64,000 nt of DNA from CAVRTM01 sp963696105 (GTDB lineage: Bacteria; Actinomycetota; Actinomycetes; Actinomycetales; Dermatophilaceae), in assembly GCA_963696105.1 (NCBI GenBank), contig CAVOIP010000001.1, forward strand, positions 186,001 through 250,000, given 5' to 3'. The translations under genes and the position numbers were made by a program. The notes under the pieces were generated by a model that saw nothing but the letters and a program-made list of their open reading frames with translations, was not told where the DNA came from and did no database searches. Positions 1 to 9,464 of this stretch are shown here, in pieces. How positions within the stretch are numbered: the first letter of the stretch is position 1; each line of letters opens with the position of its first letter.

Positions 1-2141
1 TCGGTGGCGACCACAGCGGCCAGCGAGGTGACGCGCTCGCGGGCGTCGGCGACCGCAGCGGCCACCTCCGCGGGCGCGGGAAGGGCACCCGCGTCGGCCA
101 GCTGGCGGGCCTGGTCGGCCAGCTCCGCGCACGCACGGGCCAGCTCCGGTGAGCCGATGCCGGGCTCGGCCAGCACCGCGGCCAGGGCTCGTGCATGGGA
201 GCCGCAGGCGCCGAGCAGGCTGAGCCGGTGCCGAAGCCGTCCGCGGTCCACCCCGACCAGGCCGCCATGGGAGACGGACCGGTAGGTCTGCACCACCTGC
301 CGGCCCCAGGCATCCAGGCCGACGCTCAGGGCCAGCAGGTCGGTGCTCGTACGCAGCCGCAGCCGGTCGGCGCACCCGTCGAGCAGGTCTGCCAGCTGGT
401 GCAGGAAGCCCGAGCGGGCCGCCCGGGCCGTCGCTCGCGTCCCGGTCGGCAGCACCAGCACGGACACGGCCACGCCGATCGCGGCGCCGGCGGCCGTCTC
501 CTCCAGGCGAAGCACCAGCACGGCGTCGGTGAACGTGTTCAGCAGGGTGTACATCTGACCGAGCATCAGCGTGAAGAAGAAGATCATGGCGGCGTACGAC
601 ACCTGCTGGACGTAGAAGGCCAGGAAGATGCACGCGAACAACCCCACGAGGGCGGCGCCCTGGTCGCCCGTGGTCACGTGCGCCAGAGCGATCGCGCCGA
701 CCAGGCCCGCCATGGTGCCGGCGACCCGGGCCACGCTGCGCCGGAGCGTCTCGCCGGTGTTGGACGCGCCGGTGAAGGCGATGAACGCGGCGATGACCGC
801 CCAGTAGTACCGCTGCGGGGAGATGGCCTCGCCGGCGACGATGGCCAGCGCGGCGGCCAGCGCGGCCTGCACCGCCTGACGGGTGGTCAGCCTCAGCCGG
901 GACGGCGACCACCATGACCGACCCTCGCTGTCCTCGACCGCGCTGGAGGCCACCGCCGCCGACCCCGGCAGGTTGCCGGAGAACAAGGTGACGACCGGCT
1001 CGAAGGCGGAGGCGTCCTCGCTCTCGTCGAGCGGGTCGCCGTGGTCGGCACGGTGCGCGGCCGGGTCGTCCAGCTCTGCGGTGTTCCACTGCTCCACCAG
1101 GCGCAGGAGGTCTGCGGCGGCCCACGCGAGCCGTCGTACCCCGGAAACCCGCGACCTGGTCTCATCCTCCAGGGTGGCGACCCACTGGTGCGCCTGCTCG
1201 CTGACGCCCCACCCCAGCGACCGCAGCAGACGGCGGATGTCCCCGGCCAGCCGCGCCGGCAGCTGGTCCTTGTGCCGCGCCAGGTCGAGCACCGCGGCGG
1301 CTGCCTCGTCCATGGCGATCTCGACGTCGACCGCCCACCGGCGCACCTGACCGGGCCGCAGACCGGCAGGAACGGCCCGCGGGTCGCCCAGCTGGCCGTC
1401 CATCAGCAGCGCGATCTCCGAGAGCTGCACCAGCTGCCCGCGCAGCCGGCGCCGGGGCGCGTCCGCGTCGGGATCCTCGAGCACGTCCAGCATCGCCGAG
1501 ATCCCGGCGCGGGCACGGGCGCGCAGCGCATCGACGGTGCGCCGCAGCCGCACCTGCGGGTTGCCGCGCAGGACAGTCAGCAGCAGCAGCCCGACCCACC
1601 CGGAGGCGACCACGATCGCGCCGAGGAGGAACGGCAGCGCCCCCAGCGGCGGATGAAGGAACAGGGCGAAGAAGAAGCCCTGCCAGGCCAGGAAGCCGTA
1701 GGTGAACCACCGCGGGCCGAACCGGCGGACCCAGACCGCGGCGAAGGAGACCAGGACGAAGGTGGCCAGCCCGAGCACGTGCTGGGCGGCGGTGGCCACG
1801 CCCAGCGCCGCGCCGACCGAGGCGGCAAGGGGCACGCCGGCCATCGTGCGCAGCGTCGCCGTCCGGGACGGCTCGCTGACCGAGGTGGCGACGAGCATCG
1901 CCACGACCGCCCCGATCAGCACGGCCAGGGTCGGGGGTGCCCCGAGGACGCGGGCGTAGACAAGCTCCACCAGCACGGTCGTGGCCACGGCCAGGACGGC
2001 CTTGAGCGCCTGCCGGAGCCGGCCGAGTCCGGGGTCGGAGGCGACCAGCCGGTCGCGGGCGTCGCGGATGGCGGCCCGGGCCTGCGCCGCGCCCACCTCG
2101 GGCAGCCCCCGGAGCGCTCCCGCACCGGTGATGGGCTGCAT
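1..2141 (-). CDS. FUSC-type inner-membrane protein (partial)
   Basis: Open on the reverse strand from an ATG at 2141 to the left edge, so at least 713 codons are present and the C-terminus is missing. Two clusters of hydrophobic helices (about residues 45-165 and 375-510) are separated by a soluble, Arg/Asp-rich region. This is the layout of the fusaric acid resistance (FUSC/ArAE) family, which is linked to efflux of aromatic acids or to unknown envelope roles. A GGAAGGA ribosome site lies about 10 bases before the ATG. The substrate cannot be read from sequence. The family call rests on topology and helix composition, so it is moderately firm. Confidence 0.72.
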   Translation of the reverse strand, partial: MQPITGAGALRGLPEVGAAQARAAIRDARDRLVASDPGLGRLRQALKAVLAVATTVLVELVYARVLGAPPTLAVLIGAVVAMLVATSVSEPSRTATLRTMAGVPLAASVGAALGVATAAQHVLGLATFVLVSFAAVWVRRFGPRWFTYGFLAWQGFFFALFLHPPLGALPFLLGAIVVASGWVGLLLLTVLRGNPQVRLRRTVDALRARARAGISAMLDVLEDPDADAPRRRLRGQLVQLSEIALLMDGQLGDPRAVPAGLRPGQVRRWAVDVEIAMDEAAAAVLDLARHKDQLPARLAGDIRRLLRSLGWGVSEQAHQWVATLEDETRSRVSGVRRLAWAAADLLRLVEQWNTAELDDPAAHRADHGDPLDESEDASAFEPVVTLFSGNLPGSAAVASSAVEDSEGRSWWSPSRLRLTTRQAVQAALAAALAIVAGEAISPQRYYWAVIAAFIAFTGASNTGETLRRSVARVAGTMAGLVGAIALAHVTTGDQGAALVGLFACIFLAFYVQQVSYAAMIFFFTLMLGQMYTLLNTFTDAVLVLRLEETAAGAAIGVAVSVLVLPTGTRATARAARSGFLHQLADLLDGCADRLRLRTSTDLLALSVGLDAWGRQVVQTYRSVSHGGLVGVDRGRLRHRLSLLGACGSHARALAAVLAEPGIGSPELARACAELADQARQLADAGALPAPAEVAAAVADARERVTSLAAVVAT

Positions 2142-2299
2142 GGGTGCCGATCCTTCCAGATGGCGGCAGGCGCAGCGCGCGGGCTCGTCCGGGCAGGGTC
2201 GGCTCGACCGCCGGCCCGGACCCCGCGGCACGACGTCGTCGGAGGTCCTCACCCGGCACTCACGACCGGGCGCCGGGTGACGTCGTGGCGCGGCGGGCG

Positions 2300-3748
2300 T
2301 CAACCCTTGGGCAGCGCGCCCAACAGCGCCTGGGCGATGAGCTGGTGCCCGCGTGCGTTGGGGTGGTCGCCGTCCGCGGCCAGGAGCGAGGTGGGGTCCG
2401 TCCTGCCGTCGGCACCCTTGAACACCGGAAGGGTCGACACGTACGTGGCGCCCGTGGCCCTGGCCGCACCCAGGATGGCGTTGTTGGCGTACGTCGTCGC
2501 CTCGTTGGAGGCCTTCACGCCGGCCGGTCCGTACGCCGCGCGGGCCACCTTGCCGTCCTTCATCACGTTCCAGTAGCCGAGGACGACGACCCGGACGGGG
2601 GTGCGGTGGAGCGCCCTGACGCGGGCGATCGTCGAGGTCAGGTTGGCCTTGACCCGCGCGGCCACGGGCGCGTACGTGCCGCCCGGGCTGGCGCCGTGCC
2701 ACACCTGTCCGAAGCTGGTGCCGAAGTCGTTGGCGCCGATCATGATCGCCACCGCGTCCGCGCGCCGGATGTCGGCCACCGACGTGGCCGACTCGACCTG
2801 TCGGCGGACGTCCGCGCTCGTGTAGCTGGAGCGAGCGAGGTTGTCGGCCGCGACCGCGTCCCCGGTGCGGCGCGCCGCCAGGCCGGCGTGGACGCCCGGG
2901 TACGGCGTGCAGCCGCAGGCATATCCCGACGCGACGGAGTCACCGAAGTGGACGAGGCTGTGGTGGAGCGGCGCCGCGCGCCTGGTGAGGGTGGCACCGG
3001 CCCAGTCGGCGTGGTCGTAGCGGCCGCCCTGCGTGCCACGGACCGTCAGACCGAGCGTCCGTACGCCGGTGACGTTGATCGTGACCTGCCGCGCGGCGCT
3101 GCTTCCGGTGTACACGGTGCTGGCGAAGCGGCGCGTGCCATCGGCCCACACCTCGAACGTCACCTTTCCGTGGCTGCCCACCTCGTCATCGACGCCGATG
3201 GCCGTGGAGAAGGTGGCGTACTGGCCACTGAGGCGGTACGTCAGCCCGGATTGGGCGGCGACGCCCAGCCCCTGGCTGTAGCGGTGGCCGTTGACGGTGA
3301 GCGGCCCACCATCACCAGCGGCGGGACCGCCGTTGCTGCGGTTGCGCGACATCGGACCGTAGCCGTTGACGGCCGACACCGGTGTCAGGCCGCTCAGCGG
3401 CACCGCCGCCGCCGAGGCCTGGACGACACCGGCCGAAGCGGCCGAAGGGGCTGGGGCGCGCGCCGCGGAGGTGGCCGGTGACGCAGTCACGGCGGCAGCC
3501 GGGAGCGCCTGCGCGGCGGTGTGGACCGCCGGGGCCGGCGCGGCCGTGACGGCTCCCGGGGCGAGGAACGCGCCCGGCGCGAGCACCAGCGTGGTCATCA
3601 GGAGCACCGAGCGCGAACCACGCGTGTGCAGCGGGGCGCGCAGCAGGGAAGGGCTGGTCCAGGGAGACGGGGACAGGCTGGCCACGGCTGCCGCGGCTGC
3701 CTGGGCCGCCCGCCTGGATGCCGCGGATGCTGACGTGTAGGGGCGCAT
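2300..3748 (-). CDS. Secreted NPCBM-domain SGNH/GDSL esterase
   Basis: 482 residues. A long Ala-rich leader with a hydrophobic stretch near residues 46-68 suggests export. Residues about 121-255 resemble an NPCBM/NEW2 carbohydrate-binding module (the stretch NRSNGG, then SQGLGVAAQSGLTYRL and a later VGSHGKVTFEVWADG). From residue 265 an SGNH hydrolase begins: FGDSV with the likely nucleophile Ser271, GAND in the middle, and a C-terminal DGDHPN motif holding the Asp and His. The combination suggests an extracellular esterase acting on acylated glycans, for example deacetylation of polysaccharide. The substrate is an inference. It stands alone between two other leftward genes. Confidence 0.85.
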   Translation of the reverse strand: MRPYTSASAASRRAAQAAAAAVASLSPSPWTSPSLLRAPLHTRGSRSVLLMTTLVLAPGAFLAPGAVTAAPAPAVHTAAQALPAAAVTASPATSAARAPAPSAASAGVVQASAAAVPLSGLTPVSAVNGYGPMSRNRSNGGPAAGDGGPLTVNGHRYSQGLGVAAQSGLTYRLSGQYATFSTAIGVDDEVGSHGKVTFEVWADGTRRFASTVYTGSSAARQVTINVTGVRTLGLTVRGTQGGRYDHADWAGATLTRRAAPLHHSLVHFGDSVASGYACGCTPYPGVHAGLAARRTGDAVAADNLARSSYTSADVRRQVESATSVADIRRADAVAIMIGANDFGTSFGQVWHGASPGGTYAPVAARVKANLTSTIARVRALHRTPVRVVVLGYWNVMKDGKVARAAYGPAGVKASNEATTYANNAILGAARATGATYVSTLPVFKGADGRTDPTSLLAADGDHPNARGHQLIAQALLGALPKG

Positions 3749-3836
3749 AGTCTGCGCAACCTACGCTATTTGGACTAGTCCTTCTGAGTGCCACGCGGTG
3801 GCCGATGTCTTGGTCGCCCGCGTGGGCGATCTCCGG

Positions 3837-5708
3837 TCACCCGCGTTGGCGCGCTCCCGTCACGTCCGCTGCCGGTCCCGGACAGGGACGTTGCCGGAGG
3901 TCCACGACCGTGAAAGAGGTACCGGCGACCGGCCGCTGGCAGCCGTGGTTCCGGGCCCAGGCCACCACGTCCGCGACGGGGGAGCCCCTCAGTCCCGCGG
4001 GGGTGCCCTCCGGGTCGTTCGCATAGGGGCCCGCCAGCACGACGTACCGCAGCTTGTCGTGAGCCACCCACGTCCTGATCGCGCCCACCGTCGGGGTCGG
4101 CGTGTGCCCCGTGAACCCGCCCAAGGGCAGCACGGCCCCTCCGCTCTGGAGCTGGAGCCGACTGGCAGGCGTCGCGGTGGGCACCGCCGCCAGCCATGTC
4201 TCGCCGCGATGATGGTCGCGCAGGAACGTGACGAGCGCCGCGGGGTACGGCGTGACGGCGGGAGCACGGCCGGTGCCGGCGAGCGGGTTGGCACCGGTGA
4301 CCGGCCGCTGCAGGGTCGCCAGCCCGAACACGGTGGGGCCGGTCAGGAGGGAGACCCCCAGTCCCGCTGTCGCCGCCGCCAGGAACAGCTGCCCTGACCG
4401 CCCCGGAGGAACGGCCCCCCGGATCAACAGCAGGGCGGCGGGCAGGGCAGCGCCCAGGATGAGCAGGGTCGGCCACGGGGGCACGAGCCGGTAGCTGTAC
4501 GCCACGTGGGCGGAGTACGCAGCACCGGCAAGGGCCACCAGAAGCCCCTCGCGAAGCCGACGTGCGCCCCACAGGTCCGCGGCAGACATGCCGACGAGCG
4601 CAGCCACCGCGGGCGCGGCGAGCGAGGTGTAGTAGGGGTGCATGGGGCCCGACATCAGGCTGAAAACGGTCGTCGTGGCGATGAGCCAGCCGCCGAACAG
4701 CAGGTAGCCCGTCGGGAGGCTCGGCCGCCGCGAGATCAGCGTGGGTACGAGGAGGGCGCACAGGGCCAGCGGCAACATCCAGCCGATCTGACCGCTGAAC
4801 GGCTGGGTCAGGAGCCGCAGCGGTCCGGGCGCCCCGGAGACCGGATCGGCGCCGGACCCGCCCCCGGTGCCGAGCCGGCTGAAGCCGTTCTGGCCCACGA
4901 TGAGGTTGATGACACTGCCGCCGCTGGAGTCGGCATACGGTCGTGCGCCGGCCGGTGTGGAGAGCACCGCGACCACCCACCAGAGCCCGGCCACCGCGGT
5001 CGTGACGGCGACGAGCCCGAGCCGTCGGAGCTGATGGCTACGGCCCCGGGTGCCGGACCTGAGGAGGACCAGCGCCATGGCCGGGGCGGGCAGGAAGGCG
5101 ACCATCCACTTGGTGAGGAAGGCCAGACCGAGCAACGCCCCGGTGCCCACCAGCCACCCGGGGTGCTCGGACCGCGTGGCACGCACGGTGCAGTACGCCG
5201 CGCAGGTGACGAGGAGCGTCAGCAGCGTGTCGGGGTCGTTGAACCGGGCCAGGACCAGGAACACCGGGGTGGTGGCGAGGACGAGGGTCGCGACCAAAGC
5301 TGCTCGCCGACCGGACAGGAGCCGAACGGTGCGGTGGAGGACGAACAACGTCCCCACCGACTCCACGATCTGTGGCAGGACAACGCTCCAACTCGACAGG
5401 TCGAACAGCCGCACCGACAGGTCCATCAGCCACAGCGCCGCCGGCGGCTTGTCGGTGGAGACGGCATTGCCGACCTCCAGGCTGCCGAAGAAGGCGGCCC
5501 ACCAGCTGTGCGCGCCCGCCTGTGCCGCCGCCGAGTAGTAGGCGTTGGCCCAGCCCTGCAGGTCGAGGTCCCAGGCATAGACCGTCGCGGCCGCCGCGAG
5601 GATGGCCGTGACGATCACCCCCTCCCAGCGGCGGGCGGTGGCCTGCGCGACGCTGAGCCAGGTCGGCCCCTCCCCGCTCCGGCCCGCACGGGACGCAACG
5701 TCGGCCAT
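3837..5708 (-). CDS. GT39/ArnT-type membrane glycosyltransferase
   Basis: 623 residues with many transmembrane helices. After the first helix comes a loop with NAYYSAAAQ and then STDKPPAALW, followed by the FNDPDTLL stretch, all typical of the YkcB/PMT-like GT39 family that takes sugars from polyprenyl-phosphate carriers. The C-terminal 140 residues form an extracytoplasmic domain. The ATG at 5708 has a GGAGGG ribosome site 11 bases upstream. Acceptor and sugar are unknown; surface glycan or protein glycosylation is the usual proposal for the family. Confidence 0.85.
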   Translation of the reverse strand: MADVASRAGRSGEGPTWLSVAQATARRWEGVIVTAILAAAATVYAWDLDLQGWANAYYSAAAQAGAHSWWAAFFGSLEVGNAVSTDKPPAALWLMDLSVRLFDLSSWSVVLPQIVESVGTLFVLHRTVRLLSGRRAALVATLVLATTPVFLVLARFNDPDTLLTLLVTCAAYCTVRATRSEHPGWLVGTGALLGLAFLTKWMVAFLPAPAMALVLLRSGTRGRSHQLRRLGLVAVTTAVAGLWWVVAVLSTPAGARPYADSSGGSVINLIVGQNGFSRLGTGGGSGADPVSGAPGPLRLLTQPFSGQIGWMLPLALCALLVPTLISRRPSLPTGYLLFGGWLIATTTVFSLMSGPMHPYYTSLAAPAVAALVGMSAADLWGARRLREGLLVALAGAAYSAHVAYSYRLVPPWPTLLILGAALPAALLLIRGAVPPGRSGQLFLAAATAGLGVSLLTGPTVFGLATLQRPVTGANPLAGTGRAPAVTPYPAALVTFLRDHHRGETWLAAVPTATPASRLQLQSGGAVLPLGGFTGHTPTPTVGAIRTWVAHDKLRYVVLAGPYANDPEGTPAGLRGSPVADVVAWARNHGCQRPVAGTSFTVVDLRQRPCPGPAADVTGARQRG

Positions 5709-6235
5709 GTGTGACTACCCTCCTGCCTCGTTCTGCGGGGCCCGGTCGCCTCGCGTCGGATGTCCTCGGCCCTGGTCCGGAGCCGCCCTGAGCCATCCTG
5801 GGCCGACCCGGGCGTCGGATCACGGCCCCGGCGCCCCCCAGAGCCCAGTGAGGCACTCCGCCCGCGAGCCTGCGGACGGGCGGCCGCTGCCACCGAGCCC
5901 TCTCGGGCGTAGGCAGCACAGCCCCAGGCGTCACGGGCGGATCGTCTGGGCTGGTGGACGGCCAAGTGCTGTCAGGCTAGGCCACGAACCTGTCCGCCCG
6001 ATGCCGACTGCCCTTCGGCCGGTGCCCCTTGGCTTGGCGTGCAGGGGACTGGCGGCCCAGGTTCAGGAAACTCCCATGAGCACAGGGTTGGGTCGAGGTG
6101 TTCCGCGACGGTGCGTGACCTTGACGGAGGGCGGGCCATGGCGATCGAAGGGCAGTGCCTGAATGGCGCGGGCGGGCGCCCGCGACTGAGTGGGCGGACG
6201 GGGACCCGACGGGCCTCCGGTCGTCTGCCTGGCCG
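5709..6235. other. Intergenic region, no gene found
   Basis: Divergent spacer of 527 bases between the glycosyltransferase and the metallophosphatase. Reading frames here lack any recognisable protein motif and have no convincing ribosome site. It presumably carries the two outward promoters; one GTTCAGG heptamer lies at 6061-6067 but is not repeated nearby. Confidence 0.5.
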
Positions 6236-7585
6236 ATGGTGAGGCGGGTGGGGCGCGTCGCCACGGCACACGCTCTGCGGCTGGTGCGCCGCGGCACTCG
6301 TCGCCCGTCGCCCGGAAGGGAGGCGTCAGGTCGTCGGCTGGCGCTCCTGGTGGGCGCAGCGGCGACGCTCGCGGTCGTTCTGGGCTACCTGCTGGGGGGC
6401 AGGGGCACCGCGGAGTCGACGGTGTGGCCGCTGCGCGGGAGCACCCAGGTCGATGAGGTGCACCTGAGCTGGGTCGGAGACCCGCGGACCACGGTGGCCA
6501 TCGCCTGGCGAAGCACCCCGTGGGCGGGTAACGGCGCACTGGTCGAGATCGACCACCGATGGCGGGAGCTGCCGGCTCACGCCACGTCGCCGCGGCCTGT
6601 GGGCCCGGATGTCTACGAGGACGTTCAGGTGACCGGGCTGCGTCCGGGCACCAGGTACCCCTACGCGATCCGGTCACGGGCAGGCACGGTCTCCGAGGGC
6701 GTCCTCACGACGGCGCCGGCCCGGCCGGCGCCGTTCCGGTTCGATGCGTTCGCCGACCAGGGCGACTGCACCCACAACCACGCGGCGTGCCGGGTCATCG
6801 CCGGGATCGCCGCGGACCATCCGTCGTTCGTGCTCGGAGCGGGTGACCTCAGCTACGCCAACGAGCACGGCCCGGGAATCTGGGACCAGTGGCTCGACCA
6901 GGTCCAGGCCTACACCAGGACTGCGCCGTTGATGCCCACGGTGGGCAACCACGAGTTCCCCGCCGGTGACCCCACGGGCGTGTACCCCGACCCGATCGCC
7001 GACTTCAAGGGTCACTTCGTGCTGCCGCCGACCGCTCACGAGGACTACTACTCGTTCACCTACGCGGGGGTGCACGTCGTGGCGCTGCCGGAGACCTATG
7101 TGCCGATGGGTCCGGGCACCCCGTTCCGGCGCTGGCTGGAGGCGGACCTCACCGCCGCCGGCCACGACCCCCTCGTGCGCTGGACGGTGGCCTTCGACCA
7201 CCGCCCGTTCTACAGCTCCGGTCAACGCCACGGCGCCTACGAGCAGTTCGTCCACGACGAGCTGCCGACCCTGGACAAGCACCACGTGGACCTCGTTCTC
7301 AGCGGCCACGAGCACAACTACGAACGCACGCTGCCCCTGCGTGGCGGGACCGTGGTCTCGCGGGACCGCGCGCACGTCCAGAAGGGGCAGGGCACCGTCT
7401 ACGTCCTGACCGGCGGCGGCGGCGCGGGCATCTACGACGACTTCGGCCCGATGCCGGTCTGGGAGGCGGTGCGCGGGGTCCACCATGAGCACCTTCGCAT
7501 CGACGTGACCCCGACAGCGCTGCACGTGCTCACCGTCACCGACTTCGGCAAGACGCTCGACGACTTCACCATCACCGCGCAGTGA
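6236..7585 (+). CDS. Secreted purple-acid-phosphatase-like metallophosphatase
   Basis: 449 residues from the ATG at 6236; a GTG 27 codons earlier is possible but adds a sequence unlike a protein N-terminus. A basic segment and one hydrophobic helix form a signal anchor. A fibronectin-type domain follows (VHLSWVGDPRTTVAIAW to about residue 165). The calcineurin-like metallophosphoesterase domain shows the metal-ligand blocks in order: DQGD, GAGDLSYAN, GNHE, FDHRPFYSSG and GHEHNYER. This is the architecture of bacterial purple acid phosphatases, which release phosphate from organic esters outside the cell. Likely role: phosphate scavenging. Confidence 0.87.
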   Translation: MVRRVGRVATAHALRLVRRGTRRPSPGREASGRRLALLVGAAATLAVVLGYLLGGRGTAESTVWPLRGSTQVDEVHLSWVGDPRTTVAIAWRSTPWAGNGALVEIDHRWRELPAHATSPRPVGPDVYEDVQVTGLRPGTRYPYAIRSRAGTVSEGVLTTAPARPAPFRFDAFADQGDCTHNHAACRVIAGIAADHPSFVLGAGDLSYANEHGPGIWDQWLDQVQAYTRTAPLMPTVGNHEFPAGDPTGVYPDPIADFKGHFVLPPTAHEDYYSFTYAGVHVVALPETYVPMGPGTPFRRWLEADLTAAGHDPLVRWTVAFDHRPFYSSGQRHGAYEQFVHDELPTLDKHHVDLVLSGHEHNYERTLPLRGGTVVSRDRAHVQKGQGTVYVLTGGGGAGIYDDFGPMPVWEAVRGVHHEHLRIDVTPTALHVLTVTDFGKTLDDFTITAQ

Positions 7586-7648
7586 CCACAGGTCGCGCCG
7601 GAATGAGGCCTGTGCAGGCGCAGGGGCTTCAGCGGTCCGGGGCAGGAC

Positions 7649-8581
7649 TCAGGGTGCCGAGGCCCGGGTCGCCTGGTCCGACCTGTCGTGACGGGCCCCA
7701 CCGCGGTCGTCGGGGCCCGCCTGGCTACGGCTGAGGACGACGGCGGCGATCGAGAGCACCACCAGGCAGAGGACCTCGGCGACCACCCAGCCCGCGCCGC
7801 GGTTGAGTCGCTCGTCGTACACCCAGACGCCGATGGCGACGCTCAGCAGCGGGTCAACCGTGGCGGTGGCGGGCAGGCTCGCAGACAGCGGCCCTGCCTG
7901 GAAAGCGAGCTGTGCCATGAGGAGACCGGCGCCGGCGGCGACCACGAAGACGTAGAGCTGCCAGCTGGTCAGCAGCGCAACGGGCCCCGAGGCCGCGATG
8001 TTGGCGCAGCTCTTGATCAGCGCTGCGGTGCAGGCATAGGTGGCGCCGGCGGCAACACCCATCAGCGCAGCCGCACCGCCGGAGGGCAGCCGCCGAGCCA
8101 ACCACACGCATGTCCCGGCGAGGGCCACCGTCAAGGCGCCGGCGAGGACCGCGGGAAGTCGGTCTGCCGGCTGCGCGGCATGCGTGGCCGCGTCCGCGGT
8201 GCCGGAGGCCAGCAGGAAACCCACCAGTGCGACCACCAGCAGGGCCGCGCAGCTGAGCTCGCGGCCGCTGATGCGCGTGTGGGCGATGCGATGCGCGGCG
8301 ACCAGTGAGAACACCAGAGCCGTCGTCATCAGGGGCTGTACCACCGACAGCGCGCCGATGTGCAGCGCCAGCACCTGCAGCGCCAACCCGGCCCCGTCGG
8401 CCAGGAGCGCCGCGAGGTACAACGGATGTCGTGCCGTGGCCACGACCAGCCGTAGCAGCTTGCGCGGTGCGTAGCCCGCTGTCTCCGGCACGCCTTCGGC
8501 GCTGCGGTGCTTCAGGGCGGTGGAGACCGAGAAGCACGCGGTGGCTCCGACGCTCGCGCCGACGACGGCAACCAGGCTCAC
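7649..8581 (-). CDS. DMT-superfamily (EamA-like) transporter
   Basis: 310 residues with about nine to ten hydrophobic helices and two similar halves, as in drug/metabolite transporters. VQPLMTTALVFSL in the first half and PATATVDPLLSVAIGVWVYDERL in the second are typical of the EamA-like proteins common in actinobacteria. The DedA-family gene ends 13 bases before this start, so the two are probably one leftward transcript. The substrate is unknown. Confidence 0.8.
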   Translation of the reverse strand: MSLVAVVGASVGATACFSVSTALKHRSAEGVPETAGYAPRKLLRLVVATARHPLYLAALLADGAGLALQVLALHIGALSVVQPLMTTALVFSLVAAHRIAHTRISGRELSCAALLVVALVGFLLASGTADAATHAAQPADRLPAVLAGALTVALAGTCVWLARRLPSGGAAALMGVAAGATYACTAALIKSCANIAASGPVALLTSWQLYVFVVAAGAGLLMAQLAFQAGPLSASLPATATVDPLLSVAIGVWVYDERLNRGAGWVVAEVLCLVVLSIAAVVLSRSQAGPDDRGGARHDRSDQATRASAP

Positions 8582-8594
8582 GGGTGCGCGGCGT

Positions 8595-9263
8595 TCAGGA
8601 GCGGTCGTTGGCCGCGGTCGCCGGGGTGCGGCGGCTGCGTACCAGTTCGAGCAGCACGGGGGTGAGCGAGATCGCGATGATGACCGCGATGATGGGCAGC
8701 AGGTAGTGGTCCACGTTGGGAATGCGTGAGCCCAGTGCGTAGCCGGCCAAGGTGACCCCTGCGGCCCAGACCACGCCGCCGACGACCTGCCAGAGGGTGA
8801 ACGTGCGCGCCGGAACGCGCACGGCGCCGGCCAGCGGGTTGAGCACGGTGCGGACCAGCGGAATGAACCGGGCGAGCACGATCGCCTTACCGGCGCCGTA
8901 GCGGTCCAGCGCGTGTTGAGCGCGCGCCACCCCCTGCTGCAGGCGGGGTCGGTCGGGCCGGTCCAGGAGCGGTGGACCCGCCTTCAAGCCGATCAGGTAG
9001 CCAGCCTGCGCGCCCAGCAGTGCGCCCGCCACGGCCGCTGGGAGGACCGTGGCCAGCGACAGGTGCAGGCCCGAGCTCGCACCGGTGGTGCACAGCAGTC
9101 CCGCGGTGAACAGCAGCGAGTCGCCGGGCAGGAAGAAGCCGATGAGCAGGCCGGTCTCAGCGAAGAGGACCAGGAAGACCCCCAGCGCCCCCAGGCTGGA
9201 CAGCAGGCTGTGCGGATCGAGCGGGTTCAGCGCAACCACTGCTGAGGCGTGCAGAAGTGCCAT
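8595..9263 (-). CDS. DedA family membrane protein
   Basis: 222 residues from the ATG at 9263, chosen because GAAGGACG stands just upstream; a start 15 codons earlier would read through that site. It contains the DedA signature FAETGLLIGFFLPGDSLLF and, further on, VLARFIPLVRTVLNPLAGA. DedA proteins are polytopic and several act as phospholipid or undecaprenyl-phosphate flippases, supporting membrane energetics. First gene of a probable two-gene unit with the DMT transporter. Confidence 0.9.
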   Translation of the reverse strand: MALLHASAVVALNPLDPHSLLSSLGALGVFLVLFAETGLLIGFFLPGDSLLFTAGLLCTTGASSGLHLSLATVLPAAVAGALLGAQAGYLIGLKAGPPLLDRPDRPRLQQGVARAQHALDRYGAGKAIVLARFIPLVRTVLNPLAGAVRVPARTFTLWQVVGGVVWAAGVTLAGYALGSRIPNVDHYLLPIIAVIIAISLTPVLLELVRSRRTPATAANDRS

Positions 9264-9322
9264 TCGACGTCCTTCGCGGTCCGCGCCCGGTCGGGCAGGG
9301 GAGTGCACGACCCCGACGGCCG

Positions 9323-9341
9323 TACTACCGAAAGAGTAGTA
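9323..9341. promoter_or_regulatory. Short inverted repeat in divergent promoter region
   Basis: TACTAC and GTAGTA are separated by seven bases, between the DedA gene (leftward) and the DUF347 gene (rightward). It could be an operator or a weak hairpin. Six-base arms are short enough to occur by chance. Confidence 0.3.
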
Positions 9342-9423
9342 GTTAGTCAGGAGGCCGCATGTCGGGGCCTGTGCGGCAGGGTGAAGGTTCCGTGCGGGGC
9401 TCCCCCCCGGTGCACCGCGAAGC

Positions 9424-9445
9424 GTTCAGGCGGTGTTCAGGCCTC
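9424..9445 (+). promoter_or_regulatory. 11-base direct repeat, OmpR/PhoP-type operator candidate
   Basis: GTTCAGG occurs at 9424-9430 and again at 9435-9441, exactly 11 bases apart, ending some 20 bases before the DUF347 start. Tandem heptamers at 11-base phase are the usual recognition pattern of OmpR/PhoB-family regulators, and such a regulator is encoded just downstream. Regulation by that protein is an inference. Confidence 0.45.
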
Positions 9446-9464
9446 CCGTGTCATGGTCGTCGAC

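Noticed and set aside
1041..2576. Rightward frame of about 510 codons over the FUSC gene
   Set aside because: Antisense shadow, rich in Arg/Pro/Gln/His, no motif, overlaps two well-supported leftward genes.
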